A stretch of DNA of 64,000 nucleotides from Quercus robur (Eukaryota; Streptophyta; Magnoliopsida; Fagales; Fagaceae): the NCBI RefSeq assembly GCF_932294415.1, contig NC_065541.1, forward strand, positions 55,468,290-55,532,289, read 5' to 3'. A program made the translations under genes and the position numbers. Shown piece by piece: positions 24,663 through 36,343 of this stretch. Position 1 is the stretch's first letter. Every line of letters begins with the position of its first letter. The notes beneath the pieces are model-generated. The model saw nothing but the letters and a program-made list of their open reading frames with translations. It made no database searches and was not told the origin of the DNA.

Positions 24663-25948
24663 TTCCCTCTCATCCTCTCTCTGCCTTAACCCACGTCACG
24701 CCGTGCTCCATGGCTGACCACCAAGCTCTCCTTCTAAACCTCCATAGCCGGAGCTTTTCAAGCTCATCACCTCCAACCACGCACCACTGCCGAAACCCAG
24801 CCAAAATCAAATCACGACGACCACCACGGCCAAAACCCAGCCAAAATCAATTCGCAACAAAAACCTAGAAGCCTACCAAATCACAAATCAAATCACACCC
24901 ACCGAAATCAAAATACAAAACAACCAAAATCACAAAATGAAAATACTAAAAGTGAACCCACCGTTAAAAAAAAAAATATTGGTTTTGTTATTATATTTTA
25001 GAAGAAGAATCATCTTGTTGAACTAATTTTAGATCCAAATTAATAAAACACATACCACAAGCAAGAATGATAGACTGAAAGCAAAGCAAAAAAAATTGTA
25101 TTTCCCAGAAAAGTGTTTTTAGAAAATAGAAAGGGTAAGCAAAATATAAAAACTATTTGCTTCATAATCTCAAATAAATAAATAAATAATAAAAAATCAC
25201 ACACCATAATCTGGTGAAGTCTCATGAGCCACAATTTCACCTAAGATGATTGTCTGAGTTAAGAAGAAGAGATTTTCATAGTCTTTAGCTCGGCAACACA
25301 ATCTTCGATTTCCTTTCTTGATGTGGCTTTCGCTTGCTCCTCTCCTATCAGCTTAGGCGACGTATAAAGAAAAATAAAAGGAAGAAAAACAAAGCACCAC
25401 ATAAAAAAGAAGAAAAGAAAAATGGTGAGAGAAGAAAGACAAACTGAGATCAGGTGTACTGTCGTATGTATTTTTTTTACATTTTTTACTCTTTTTTTTT
25501 TAACTTTTTAACTCTCTTTTAATATATTTTATTTAATGGTTGAGATTGAAAGTTGTTTTTTCAACTTTTAATCTCAGCCATTAATTACAATTGCATCAAG
25601 GTACCACACTTGAATCTGAAAAACACAAAAAGACCTAGGGCCCGTTTGGTTATAGTTTTCAAAAATTGTTGTTTAAAAATATGTGAAAATTGTGGTTTAA
25701 AAAGTGTTGTTGAACATCGTGTTTTTAGTGTGAATAAAACAAAAAAATGTGTTTGGTATCATAGTTTAAACAATATTTTTCAGTGTTCAAAAAATGTAAA
25801 ATATGTGTTTGGTATGTATGTTTTGTTTGATAAAAAAAGCTGACCCGTATTAAATAACAAATTTGTAATCCCTTTTTTATCCCTTCTTTATCCCATTTCT
25901 TTCCATCTTTATCCCTTTCTCTTCAGTCTTCCCTCAGAGCAGAAACCC

Positions 25949-26180
25949 AAAAAGCCAAACCCACGCCGTCCTCATCTCCATTGACGCCAAAGAAGATCCA
26001 CGGCTAGGCTTCACGGTCGTCGTATCTTATCTCCACCAAAAAGCCAAACCCACGCCGTCCTCATCTCCATTGACGCCAAAGAAGATCCACCAAAAAGCCA
26101 AACCCACGCCGTCTTCATCTCCATTGACGCCAAAGAAGATCCACGGCTGGGCTTCACGGTCGTCATATCTCATCTCCACC
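25949..26180 (+). repeat. Three-unit tandem repeat in GRF gene leader
   Basis: Units at 25949-26037 (89 bp), 26038-26091 (54 bp) and 26092-26180 (89 bp) each begin AAAAAGCCAAACCCACGCC and contain ATTGACGCCAAAGAAGATCC. The middle unit lacks the last 35 bases (the CGGCTAGGCTTCACGG part). The repeats lie in the probable untranslated first exon of the downstream GRF gene. That exon seems to end with a donor at about 26250 (GATCCAG|GTTCGA). Confidence 0.85.
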
Positions 26181-28236
26181 GTCAACATTCGAAGATCGAG
26201 CCCGAGATTGAGCTTTTGTCGCCGCCGACCCATCACTCGAAGATCCAGGTTCGAATCTCACTTTCACCTTGCTTGTCAATGGGTTTTTGTGTAAAGATTG
26301 AACATTTCCTTCTTCACTCAGATGTCTCCACTTGTTTGTGTTTTTTGTTTTTTGTTTTTTTTCCTTGTTTTTCCTCACCAATCGGGAAAACCCATTTTTC
26401 CAGTTCTTTGTTTGCTGTTGAGAGAATAGTTGATTTACAATCCAAATATACACGCCATACATTCTCGAAATGTAGAAGGGTTTTCTCAAAATCTTTTGCT
26501 GTTGAAACAATTTTTGATTTACAACCCAGTCGATTTTCCATTTTTCTTAACACTTTGTTTGGTTGCCAAGAAAGCGTCGGAAGATTAAACAAAAAATAAA
26601 AAATAAAAATTCTAACAAATTTGAGAACTCTATATATTAATAATTTGTTGTGGTTTTTCGTAGGGCTTCACAGCAACCAAACTCCAATGTTACTTGCTTG
26701 CTGTTTGAAATTTGAGAGTCTTTTGAGTGTGATTTTTAAGCTAATATGAAATTCTCCGTAGCTGATTATTAGTTTCATTTGTGAATTTGTACTGTTAGTT
26801 TTAGTTGATTGGGTGTAGTTTAATTACTCATGAATTTGTGACAGGTTTTACTGAATTATGTTGAATTCAATTTGGATATGATGGATATAATGTGTTCCTC
26901 AATTATAGTGAGCAAAACAAAGGTTTTGTGAGGTTTGGAGCCTGTTTGGTTGGTTTTCCTTTATAGCTCTCTCTGTGTTAATTGTTTTGATTCTTTATGT
27001 CATATGCTGTATTCAAAACTTCATGTTAATTGTAGCTTTTTATAGTTAGGACTCCTTGTTTGGCTGTTTGCTGCATATAGAATAATGCTCAGCATCTAGT
27101 GTTCTTTTGTTTAGCTAATGCTCAGCATATAGAATACTGCTTAGCGATGGCTGCACATACAAAGATGCACAACATCTACTTTTTGCACGGATTTTACCTC
27201 ATGATTCGTTTCTCCTTACTTTGTCATATACAAAACAACCTGTTTTTATTTATTGCCAATGTTGATTTCCTCATTATAATGTATCAAGATTGTAGCTTTT
27301 TATTGTTGGTAATTGGTACTCTCAATGTTTGGCTAATACCTGCATATAGAATTAATGAATAATGCACAAAATCTACTGTTTTTGGTTTTTCATTTAATAT
27401 AGTATACACGTTCAACTTGATATGATGTCTCTTTGAGGCTGATTTGTAGATTTCAGTACTGTCGGTTTTCTCTGTTTGGGTTCTGTGAACAGTGGTTGTG
27501 CTAGAAAAAATTTTGAAAGTTTGTAGCCATAATAGCTTCTGTTTACCAAAATATTAGAGTAATTATATCCATCTTAATTCTTAGTTGCCCCCACATTCCC
27601 GAGTCAGGTGTGTATAATAAGGGAATCTCTTTGAATAACCTTCCTGTGAGCTGATGCTAAGTACTGTTTTCATTCCCTAACCACACAGGCAATGCAGCCT
27701 GATTGGTCCATTGCTACTACTATTAGTAATATACTTGATCTGCGTAAACTGTTTCTGAATTGTAAGTTTAGTTGTGTTAGGAGATGTTGCAATACTGCTG
27801 CCCATGTGGCTGCAAAGTTTGCATTTAGATGTTGTGGAGCATGTTGTTTCAATATGTATTGTATCCCAGCAGTGATTGCTGATGCTTGTAAAGCTGACAG
27901 CCTTTGTTTCGCTTGTTGAATGATAATGTTGTTGATTAGGGAAAAAAAAAATTAACCTTCCTGTGATTGCGTTGTCTATATATATATATATATATATATA
28001 AAAGGTGCTAAAATGTAGAATGGGTTCAATTAGGTCTTAGCTACAATGTTTATTAAGTAACAAAAAAAAAAATCGGACTAATCAGTAGTAACGACATGGA
28101 TTCCTCAATTGGGCTGCTTGGATATGTTACTATAGTGTTTGTTGCATGAATGGATAGCATGTTCAAATGGTTGTTTAATAGTGTTGATTACGTTTTGTAA
28201 TGTGTAAATGAGTAGGCTTGTGGCTTCTTCTTGCAG

Positions 28237-28608
28237 ATGTCAGACACAATGCATGACGATATTGACGATGGCCTTCGGTTCCGAAATTGCAACTGTTTTT
28301 GTGGCTTGAAAGCAAGTGTGAAGATTTCGGATAAGCGAAATGAGAACCGGTACAGGCTTTTCCAATGTTGCCCAAAGGACACATGTCGGTTTTTTCAATG
28401 GTGTATTCCCTTGAAGACGCCATTGTCATATGCGGAGGATTTCCAGCAACTACAAGAAGAGCTATGTGTATTGCGAGAGGAATTGAGGGTCATACATGAC
28501 AAGGTCCACCCCTTAGACCAACCAAAGAAAATGGTGAAGATTAGGTTCATTGCTTGGTGTTTGTTTTTCACCGCGCTTGCACTACTGCTAACTATGACGA
28601 TGTTGTAA
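28237..28608 (+). CDS. Small GRF zinc-finger protein with coiled coil and C-terminal membrane anchor
   Basis: A 123-residue protein within the Harbinger element. Residues 18-56 form a GRF-type zinc finger: CNCFCG, then NENRYRLFQCCP and CRFFQWC supply the Cys ligands and the aromatic GRF/W core. Residues ~70-95 (FQQLQEELCVLREELRVIH) form a short heptad coiled coil, and residues ~102-123 (IRFIAWCLFFTALALLLTM) a hydrophobic anchor. GRF fingers bind single-stranded DNA or RNA in TOP3A, NEIL3 and APE2. Small plant proteins with this three-part layout are abundant and unassigned (At4g04775-like). The ATG directly follows a 3' splice site (TTCTTCTTGCAG|ATG); a leader exon near 25900-26250 is the likely partner. 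The frame is intact, unlike the transposase, suggesting later or selected retention. Function unknown. Confidence 0.8.
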   Translation: MSDTMHDDIDDGLRFRNCNCFCGLKASVKISDKRNENRYRLFQCCPKDTCRFFQWCIPLKTPLSYAEDFQQLQEELCVLREELRVIHDKVHPLDQPKKMVKIRFIAWCLFFTALALLLTMTML

Positions 28609-30082
28609 ACCAAACTGTTATGATGATGTGTTAATTCCTACTATGTAATCATATTATCTTATTATGTACTACTAACTCCTTTTGAACTTGATGCACTGTG
28701 TAATATTTTTAGACAATCTTGAGTCATCCATTTTGCTAGTGTATACAATATGTATCGGGCTGACTCTTGATTCTTACAATAGTATGTTATTGGCTTAATG
28801 GTACTTTTATAGTACTGATAATTTATTGGAACATAGGAGAATTGTAAGTTACAATTCTCTTCTATTGATGATAGTAATTATTTGACAAAGTTATTATTGA
28901 TGATAGTAAGTATATATACTTGAATATAGGTCATTCATTGTCAGGATATTACCTCTATATCCACTTACGCTTAGCTTCTCTGTCGTACTCGCAAATGATG
29001 ATGCTGAGATATCCGAAGGAATGAAAAAAATGTAACTAAGCCCGCAATATATTCTTTAGTATAATAAATAAGTTTAATTCATAGAAATTAAAGAACAGTA
29101 CATTACATAATCATCAATCATGAGGCTGGGAAATAACCCAAGAAGTTCTTATTAATAATAATAATCCATTATTATCTGTTGATCCAAGGCTACCCATCCT
29201 CTCTCCAACCACATTGACAATAGCTAATCATATTTTTATAGTAACCAGAAAAGAGAGCCAACAAAGCATTAACTTTGATTCATGGAGCAGTGATACCTAC
29301 AAAAAGGAGAAAAACGAAAAAGATGTCATAAACACAAAGCATGTATTCAGTTACAATTCTTTACCACTGGGGTCAGGCATAATACATTTTCACATACACA
29401 CACAAAACACACCAGTCCCTTTGCAACCCTCGGCAAACCAATTAAGCAGCCCTCCCCTCTTATTAGCAAAACTGGCTCAATATTCGCCTAAGTCAATTAA
29501 TATAAGTGAGGTATTTCTTATGTTTAAATATCAATTAATGCATATTTGTTTTTAAGTTTCTATTATTTGATATTTTATCTTTTCATTTGAAAATCATTCT
29601 TCTTACTTTTGGTGATGATGCAAAATAACTAATTAATTTTTTGCAAACAATTTTTTTAATTGATAATAATGTACTCAATGTTTTTGTGACAAAAATATTG
29701 ATCATAATTAAGTAGGATTTTTTTTTTTTTTTGTAAATTTTCTTTGAACATAAACAAATGTAACAAGTATTATCACTAAAATCCTATAAAGGATATATGT
29801 ATTTGGGACAAAATAGAATCTAGCTTTTCAAAAAGAGGGAGAGTAGTGTAATTGTGTGAAAGCCATTCAAAAAGTGACTAATATATGTTGACAATCCAGC
29901 TTCATGGGCAGCCATTAAGTTCACCAAAAACAACAGTAAGAGCTGCTACAGTCCAAATTAAAGAGGCTCACTACCCCGTTATACAAACCTATAACAACAA
30001 CAAAACACAGTAATCTTCATCTAGACTTATACAAAGTTCCATGTCATCCACATTTTAATAAAATAATGCCCAAAAAGCTCAA
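28609..30082. other. Intergenic spacer between convergent Harbinger genes
   Basis: The space between the GRF gene stop and the transposase stop holds no supported gene. It is AT-rich and presumably contains both 3' untranslated regions. A 20-bp phrase (TGGGCAGCCATTAAGTTCAC at 29905-29924) repeats the region around the transposase start at 32228-32247. Confidence 0.6.
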
Positions 30083-30895
30083 TCATTGAATAATGTAATC
30101 TGCCCACATAGCAGCAGTTATCACATCACGATACTTCGACATTGCTCGTTGTGCCCGAGAATTAAAAGCTTCTTCAGTGCCCCCACTGCCTACGCGTGCA
30201 ACTCCTGCTAAGTTTCCGTTGCTGTTATGCACAAATGATCCTTCCCACACATGGAACATTTCATCCGCCCGGTTATACATGCGAATAAAATTGTGCAGTG
30301 CACAGCAAGCAGTCACAATCACCCGTTGTCTAGAGATAGAGAAGGAGTGCATTCCAGTCAAGATCGGGAACCTCGCCTTCAAGACGCCAAAGCATCGTTC
30401 AATCACCATCCGCAATGAGGAATGCCTATGATTGAACAACTCTTGTGGGGTACTAGGCTGCCGGTTTGCACCTCGAAACTCTTGGGCATGGTAGCGTGTA
30501 GACTTGTGTGGGGGGAGAAATGCACTGCCTATTGGTACCCCGAGTCAACGAGGTAGTACGATCCTGCAATACGAGTGATAACCATTGCCAATTAATGTTA
30601 CCCAACACAACTATTCTTGCTAGTTCCTTACTACCAAAGTGTATCTATACATGTATGTATACGAAGCATGCACTACAGTTTTTTGATGTCAGCTTAAACA
30701 ATGAGTGACCATGTAGTGACTGACTTTAACTTACTACTCCATGAAAGCAACTTTCCCTAGTGAGATGACAAACTTTTACACGGCCTTTTATCCATGATAT
30801 AGAGTGCTAAATATGAATCACACAGTTCATGTATTGAGAGAATTAGTTTAGATATAATGAAATTACCTAGCTACCAATCAAGTGCAGTGTATAGA

Positions 30896-30951
<56 letters not shown>

Positions 30952-32271
30952 GAAAGGACAAAATATAAAGTAGTTACAAACTCATTGACCTCAGTTTAGA
31001 TTTCTAAGTGATCTAACATAAATATCCAAATTTAAACAAACCCATTAAAAGACATTCATGAATAAAATATGTGACATGAGATTTAAAAAAATATGATATA
31101 TAAACCACACAACCCACAAAAATTCACACCCTTTTTGAGAATTATCATAGACAAGAATTTCATCCTGCTACTCCATAATCCCATTTTGAATAGTTTTTCA
31201 CATCTGTAATATGCTACAAAATACTTTGGAAATGCGAAGTCAGATGCAATAATGACCAAATCGAAAACCAAATGCGATAATTTTTTTTTTTTTTTTTTTT
31301 TTGACCTTTAGGCGGCCAAGGGAACTCATACTCGGCATGTCCAAGTGCGTCCTGCATGACTCGTGAATCATTTGCACTCCCTTTCCATCCCGAATGCACA
31401 TACGTAAACCGCATGTTAAAGTTGCATGCACACATCACGTTTTGGGTGATATCACTCCGTCTATCTCTAAATGCGGTGTTCCTACTGGATGGGGCAGAAG
31501 CACTTATGTGCGTCCCATTGATAGCCCCCACACATTTTTGTAAAAAAAATAGGTAGCTGTAATTAATAAATTACACTTATGTGCAATATAGTGTGAATAA
31601 GTAAGCATGGATAGCACCAAAAAAAAAAAAAAATCAAAGCATACCTCAAACCATGGATAATATTTCCCATTCCCTCGAAGTGATTGAGGGAGCTCAGCTG
31701 CATCAACGTCGGGTCGGATGATGATACATCCCAAAGCATGGATAGCACGCAAGGTACGCCGGAACCGCCTTTGAATGGTCTCGAGAGAATGTTGGAAGCG
31801 GTTGGCAGCTACCCGGTAGTCAGCGTTGTGTCCGACAATAAATAGAACTGTCCCAACGGACTCCTCAACTGAAACCCAACCAGTGTCCTCCTCTAATAAG
31901 TGCAACCGCTTCAACTCATTACACAAGTGTCTAAAAATGGTCTTGTCCATGCGGAATATGTCATAACACACTTGCGGATTTCCTTCTAATACTTCAATCA
32001 AATATGACCTCCCACTCAGGATACTAGTGCACATAGGTCGCTTCATGTAGTACTTTTGCACGTGCTCTATACACAGCTGAACGTAGGTTGTGGCAATCTC
32101 GAGCTCCACCTCATTACCGTACTCATCTAAATCGAACTCAGCCATGCCTGAATCACGATCTGAATCGGACTCAGCCATTCCTGAATCACAATCTGAATCG
32201 GTGTCGGCCATAACTGAATCACACTTGTGGGCAGCCATTAAGTTCACATCAGCCACTATAAAGAAGTACAT
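30083..32271 (-). CDS. HARBI1-like PIF/Harbinger transposase, degraded
   Basis: DDE-type nuclease of the PIF/Harbinger family in three exons. Exon 1 ends at 31645; its probable ATG is near 32237 or 32208, and it codes for a DUF8040-type N-terminal region (VCYDIFRMDKTIFRHLCNEL, DTGWVSVEESVGTVLFIV, AANRFQHSLETIQRRF). Exon 2 (about 31530-31306) codes VGAINGTHISASAPS through FPWPPK; exon 3 (30563-30083) begins GSYYLVDSG and ends at a TGA. The first catalytic position, normally AIDGTH, reads AINGTH (Asp to Asn). NDSRV (second Asp) and RMVIERCFGVLK (Glu) are kept. Exon 3 lost one base after the DSG motif, shifting frame before VPIGSAFLPPHKSTRYHAQ. No in-phase acceptor is visible for exon 2. This copy is probably inactive. 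Confidence 0.85.
30899..30948 (+). repeat. Poly(T) tract of 50 bases
   Basis: Uninterrupted T run in the second intron of the degraded transposase gene. A second, shorter T run follows at 31281-31302 next to the exon 2 donor. These are slippage-prone tracts whose exact length should not be trusted. Confidence 0.85.
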
Positions 32272-32831
32272 ATATATATATATATATATCGCTTTATGTA
32301 TATATATCTATATTGCTCTATGTATAGAAACCTGCTTCTCAAGGGATTTTTTATGATAGATCCTACAATCACATGAACCTTGCAACCTAAAAAAATGTAG
32401 GCGCCTTCGCTAATTCTACATTCTGGACTTACTAAACATTGAACAAATTGCTTTACTTCGTAGAGTACACTATGATTTTTTTTTCCTTTTCTTTTAATGA
32501 TGTTAATATTTTAATAAAATAAAAATTGTGAGTTAACCCCTTTCTAATGGCAAAAATATGTAAGTCCATCAAGTGGATATGTGGCCAACCTTGGAGGCAA
32601 GTGTTTGATAAATTCATCTCACCATATAATCCAAACAATATTAAACCTTTACAACTTCAAGACAAATATGGTTTGTCAAACACAAGAAGACCTAATTTAA
32701 GGAATAGCAAAGAAATATTTGTAAGAGATTATTATGACATTGATAATTTTACATATTATCTTTGGTTTAGTTTTTTTAAAAAATTTTGAAAATTTAAAAT
32801 GATTTCATTTAATATATTTTCTTCAAAATGA

Positions 32832-32865
<34 letters not shown>

Positions 32866-33147
32866 GGCTTATACCCAAATACAACATATGAACAAAATAG
32901 TATTACCTTTTCAAAAAAGTAAATGGATTCCATTAGTTTGTTATGGTTTAATTAGTTGAAGGAGCCTCCACAGTAATTAACTACTATACATGGAATACTC
33001 TATGGATACAATTGACAAGTTACTATAGACAAGATTAAGTATGAGTTCACCTGACTTCCTCCTTAACCTATTAAAAAGCATAAAATGTAATGATTTTTTG
33101 TAATAATTTTTTTTTTTCCAAAAAAAAAAAAAAATCTCTAAACGGAT

Positions 33148-33399
33148 TTTTTTTTTTTTTTTTGGTTGAGAAATAAGACTAGTCCTTTATTGAATTAATA
33201 GAAACTTCTATCAAACATTACAAGATTGGCAGCATCACAATGGATGTCTTCTAACCAAAATTGAAGGTTCGAGAAAGATCTTTGCTAATTTAGTTAATTT
33301 ATCAGCTACTGCATTGCCCTTGCGTTTTACATGGGTGAAAGAATGTCAAAGTGAAATATTGAATGGATCAATATGAGCTGAAAATATACCAATCTAATA
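33148..33399 (-). mobile_element. L1 LINE 3' tail (RNase H end)
   Basis: Minus-strand reading gives HSFTHVKRKGNAVADKLTKL, typical of the RNase H-like C-terminus of plant L1 ORF2, and after a one-base shift LQFWLEDIHCDAANLVMF with a stop. A poly(A) stretch on the minus strand (T run ending near 33164) closes the 3' end. Only ~250 bases remain. The right border coincides with a Stowaway MITE, so the original 5' end is not visible. It sits inside the Harbinger element. Confidence 0.75.
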
Positions 33400-33660
33400 C
33401 TCCCTCCGTCCCACTTTGTTTGTCCTGTTTGAAAAGTCAAACTTTTTAAGGGAATATCATTTATTGTTTTGTCTACCTTTTAAAAATGTACAAGTTTCCA
33501 AAATTACCCTTAAATAAATTTATCAAAAAATTGAATTAGTAAATTAATAGGGGTATAATAGGAACATTAGTAAATTATTGACTTTTATTTTTAGAAATAG
33601 GACAATATTTTGGGACATCCCAAAATGGAATAGAGGACAAACAAAGTGAGACGGAGGGAG
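33400..33660. mobile_element. Stowaway MITE (Tc1/mariner), complete
   Basis: 261 bp, starting CTCCCTCCGTCCCACTTTGT and ending with its near-perfect inverse ACAAAGTGAGACGGAGGGAG. TA dinucleotides at 33398-33399 and 33661-33662 are the target duplication. This is the hallmark Stowaway terminus. It inserted in or next to the L1 tail inside the Harbinger element, so it is younger than the Harbinger arrival or was carried along with it. Confidence 0.95.
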
Positions 33661-34029
33661 TATTTAGCTATGACTTTCACTCATATTGAATTGCTGCCAC
33701 TCTCTTTTTTATTTGTAGGGTTTTATTTGCCAAGTGGTCATTAATGTACATTTTGAAGTTTTCGAACCAATCATGCACGTGCAACCAAGTAAGGTACCCT
33801 GTCCTATGGTATGTTCACTAGCTTTTACCCACGATGTTGGCATTTACCCTGTCCTATGCCATCAATTCAATTCTCATTCATTACTAACTTTCATATTCCT
33901 AAAAATAAATACGTATCTTCATTATTGCTCATAATTTGACTCACATTCATTAATTCCTTTTCAAAAACTCAAGAAGAAAAGCCGATTGTGAGAGTGCATG
34001 GAAAATATCATTAAACTGCTTTTAAAGCA

Positions 34030-34215
34030 TGTAGCTTCATGGTATTGAAAATGGACTGAAACATACCCATTTGACTGAATTATGCCTAATGGACTGAATA
34101 GATTGAAATGGACCGTAACAGACCGAAGTGTAACCAGTGGACTGAATAGACTAAATTGTCTAGAAATGTACCAAATGGACCGAAATGGACCAAGTAGGCC
34201 GAATTGCTAATCTGA
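34030..34215 (+). repeat. Degenerate ~10-bp minisatellite (GGACCGAAAT-like)
   Basis: Repeated phrases such as ATGGACTGAATAG, ATGGACCGTAACAGACCGAA and AATGGACCGAAATGGACC recur with a period near 10-11 bp. A related array lies at about 52870-52965 (TCGAAATTGACTGAACTAG). No coding role is suggested. Confidence 0.6.
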
Positions 34216-36247
34216 TGGAACCAGATGATGAATCTACTAAGTTGCAAAGAATTATGTTGAAATCAATGTACTACATGGGAGATGGACATGATGTATATAT
34301 ATTGTCACTACCTCATTAGTGATTACAACATAAATGGTTGACTACAATATACATGGCTTTTTTTTCTTCTTAAATAAGTTTTAAAATACCATAAATATTG
34401 AAAATACCATAAATACTGTCTGTGTGGATTTTATTACAGGCCTTCTAGCATTTCTTTCCGAGTAAGGAAATGTTGTAATAGACCTTTCATCTTACGAAGC
34501 AAAGCATATTTGTCTTGAAGAAAAATTTGATAATAACTTAATTTAAGAATAGAACTACCATTTAAGAAGTTCTCACTTAATTTTTTGTATATACAGGTTT
34601 TTTTCACAGTTTGTGATTACCCACATTTGACTTATGCTTCATTTATTTCCTGAGGGAGCTTGTAGCTATCTGGGATTAAAATGGTAGTTTTAGGAATCTT
34701 CCACTTTTTGGCAACTAAAATAGACCAACAATGTATTGTATAAGTTATTTTCATGTACTGGATTTTAAAATGTTTGGAGACATTTGCAGGGGATGGGAAC
34801 CCTATATAATAGTTGGAGTCTCTCTCTCACACAACCGTTTATACATACTCCCTTTCTACTTCAACGAAAACATTAAACCATAACACAGAACAAGCATACA
34901 TCAGCAAGCCACAAAATGAAGAGATTTTTTCAATCAGCTACGTACCAGTAAGGGAACATGTATAAACGATATAGATATATCGAAAAAGAAATATTAAAAA
35001 AGAAAAAAGAAAAAAAAAAGATCAGCTATGTGTTTTCAATTTTCAACTCCAAAATTTGTAAGAGGAAATTGAATATATTTTTCATAAACTGAAGAATTGT
35101 TTCGTCTCAATGACTACATATGACCTTAAATATCTTTATCTTGACCTTATATATTTTTCACAAACTGAAGAATATAATTTCAACTCCAAAAAAAATCTGT
35201 TTCGTATATAGTTTTCTTGTACATTTGCTCAAAATCTCTATCCAATAAATCTTGATTCTTATTAATGTAAGTATACTACTGCCCTCTAGGTTATATGATA
35301 AGCAAGATGCTTGTTTAATGATAAGAAACTCTATTTCGATTTAAATTTATATATTGAGGTTACTTCACTAATTCCAGTAGTTAAAAGCTCAAATTTGTGT
35401 TTTTAATTCTAACATGATACTGTTTAGATGGAATTTAATTAATTTGGACTTGGGAGTGACACACATCTATGCCAAGGGCACACTCATTTATTTAGCCCAT
35501 GGTCAGATTGAGTTTTTGATTATTTGACAACAGTCTCTGAGTTATCCTTATAATTCTCTATGACATTATTGTTTCATTCTTTGAGTGCAGCCTTTGTAAC
35601 TTTTATTTTTATGGACACGGTATTAAGTTAATGTAGGGGAATCATTTACTTTTATTTTTCAAGCATCTTGCACTACATTTTTACATAGGGTTAATTTAGC
35701 AACCACATTGCTTCAAAATGAAACGGCCTTTTTAAAATTTAAATAAAAAAACAACTATGATAGTCTTAGTATCTAACAAAAGTGGTGAGTGATCTGAAAT
35801 TGTGATGGGTAGGGATGTGACTGTTGTCTCAAGTACATCATTCAGCCATTTTGAATTAGTGAAGGCATGCCCCCAAAAACCCAATACACTAAAAAATCCC
35901 ATCTAACAGAAGGTGCAGATCATGAACCCAATATCCATACAAACTCAAAAAAAAAAAATCCAACACAAGAACTCAATAACTCATAACAAATAGATAAACC
36001 CAGACCCCAAAACAACCCATTTATCCTCTAAGAAACCTTTCAACAAACATCTTCTCTACATACATTCAATAATCATCAACATATAATTAAAGAAAAGTCA
36101 CAAAAAAAATAAAGAAAAACCCAAATTTTTGACAAACCCAAATCTAAAACAGACTGAGTATCAACGGTCTTAGCAAGAGGGTTTGGGTGCTTAGAAGATT
36201 AAAACAGAACTTAGAAGCATGATTCACTATATATTACACAGACGTAC

Positions 36248-36343
36248 CAGTAAGGGAATCAGGTCAGAAGAGGAAGCAGAGGAGGAAGCAGATGCTCTGT
36301 AATGCACTCGAGAGGTGGATGAGGAAGGGAGTGAGACGTCCAT
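36248..36343 (-). pseudogene. Orphan first coding exon within the Harbinger element
   Basis: On the minus strand a good acceptor (TTCTTTCAG) is followed at once by ATG and 32 codons, MDVSLPSSSTSRVHYRASAS and on through a Ser-rich SDLIPLL, ending at donor CTG|GTACGTC in phase 0. A matching upstream donor (CAG|GTAAGG near 36453) would close a leader exon. No following exon was found between here and the transposase. This is what would remain if the element's second gene (normally Myb/SANT-like) had been deleted, or it could be an untranslated leader of the transposase transcript. Product unknown. Confidence 0.45.

Larger units (their letters stand above)
32272..36247. other. Gene-free part of the Harbinger element
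   Basis: Apart from the L1 tail, the Stowaway MITE, a (TAT)n run at 32831-32865 and the minisatellite, I see no gene here. A 17-bp stretch ACGTACCAGTAAGGGAA near 34939 repeats the donor end of the orphan exon at 36244. Confidence 0.55.

Noticed and set aside
24659-24868. Open frame MFPSHPLSALTHVTP just right of the hAT end
   Set aside because: Composition is Pro/Ser/His low complexity with an internal direct repeat (AAACCCAGCCAAAATCAA). More like a CT/CA-rich leader than a gene.
26163-26599. Overlapping open frames on both strands right of the tandem repeat
   Set aside because: They lie in the probable leader intron of the GRF gene and match no family.
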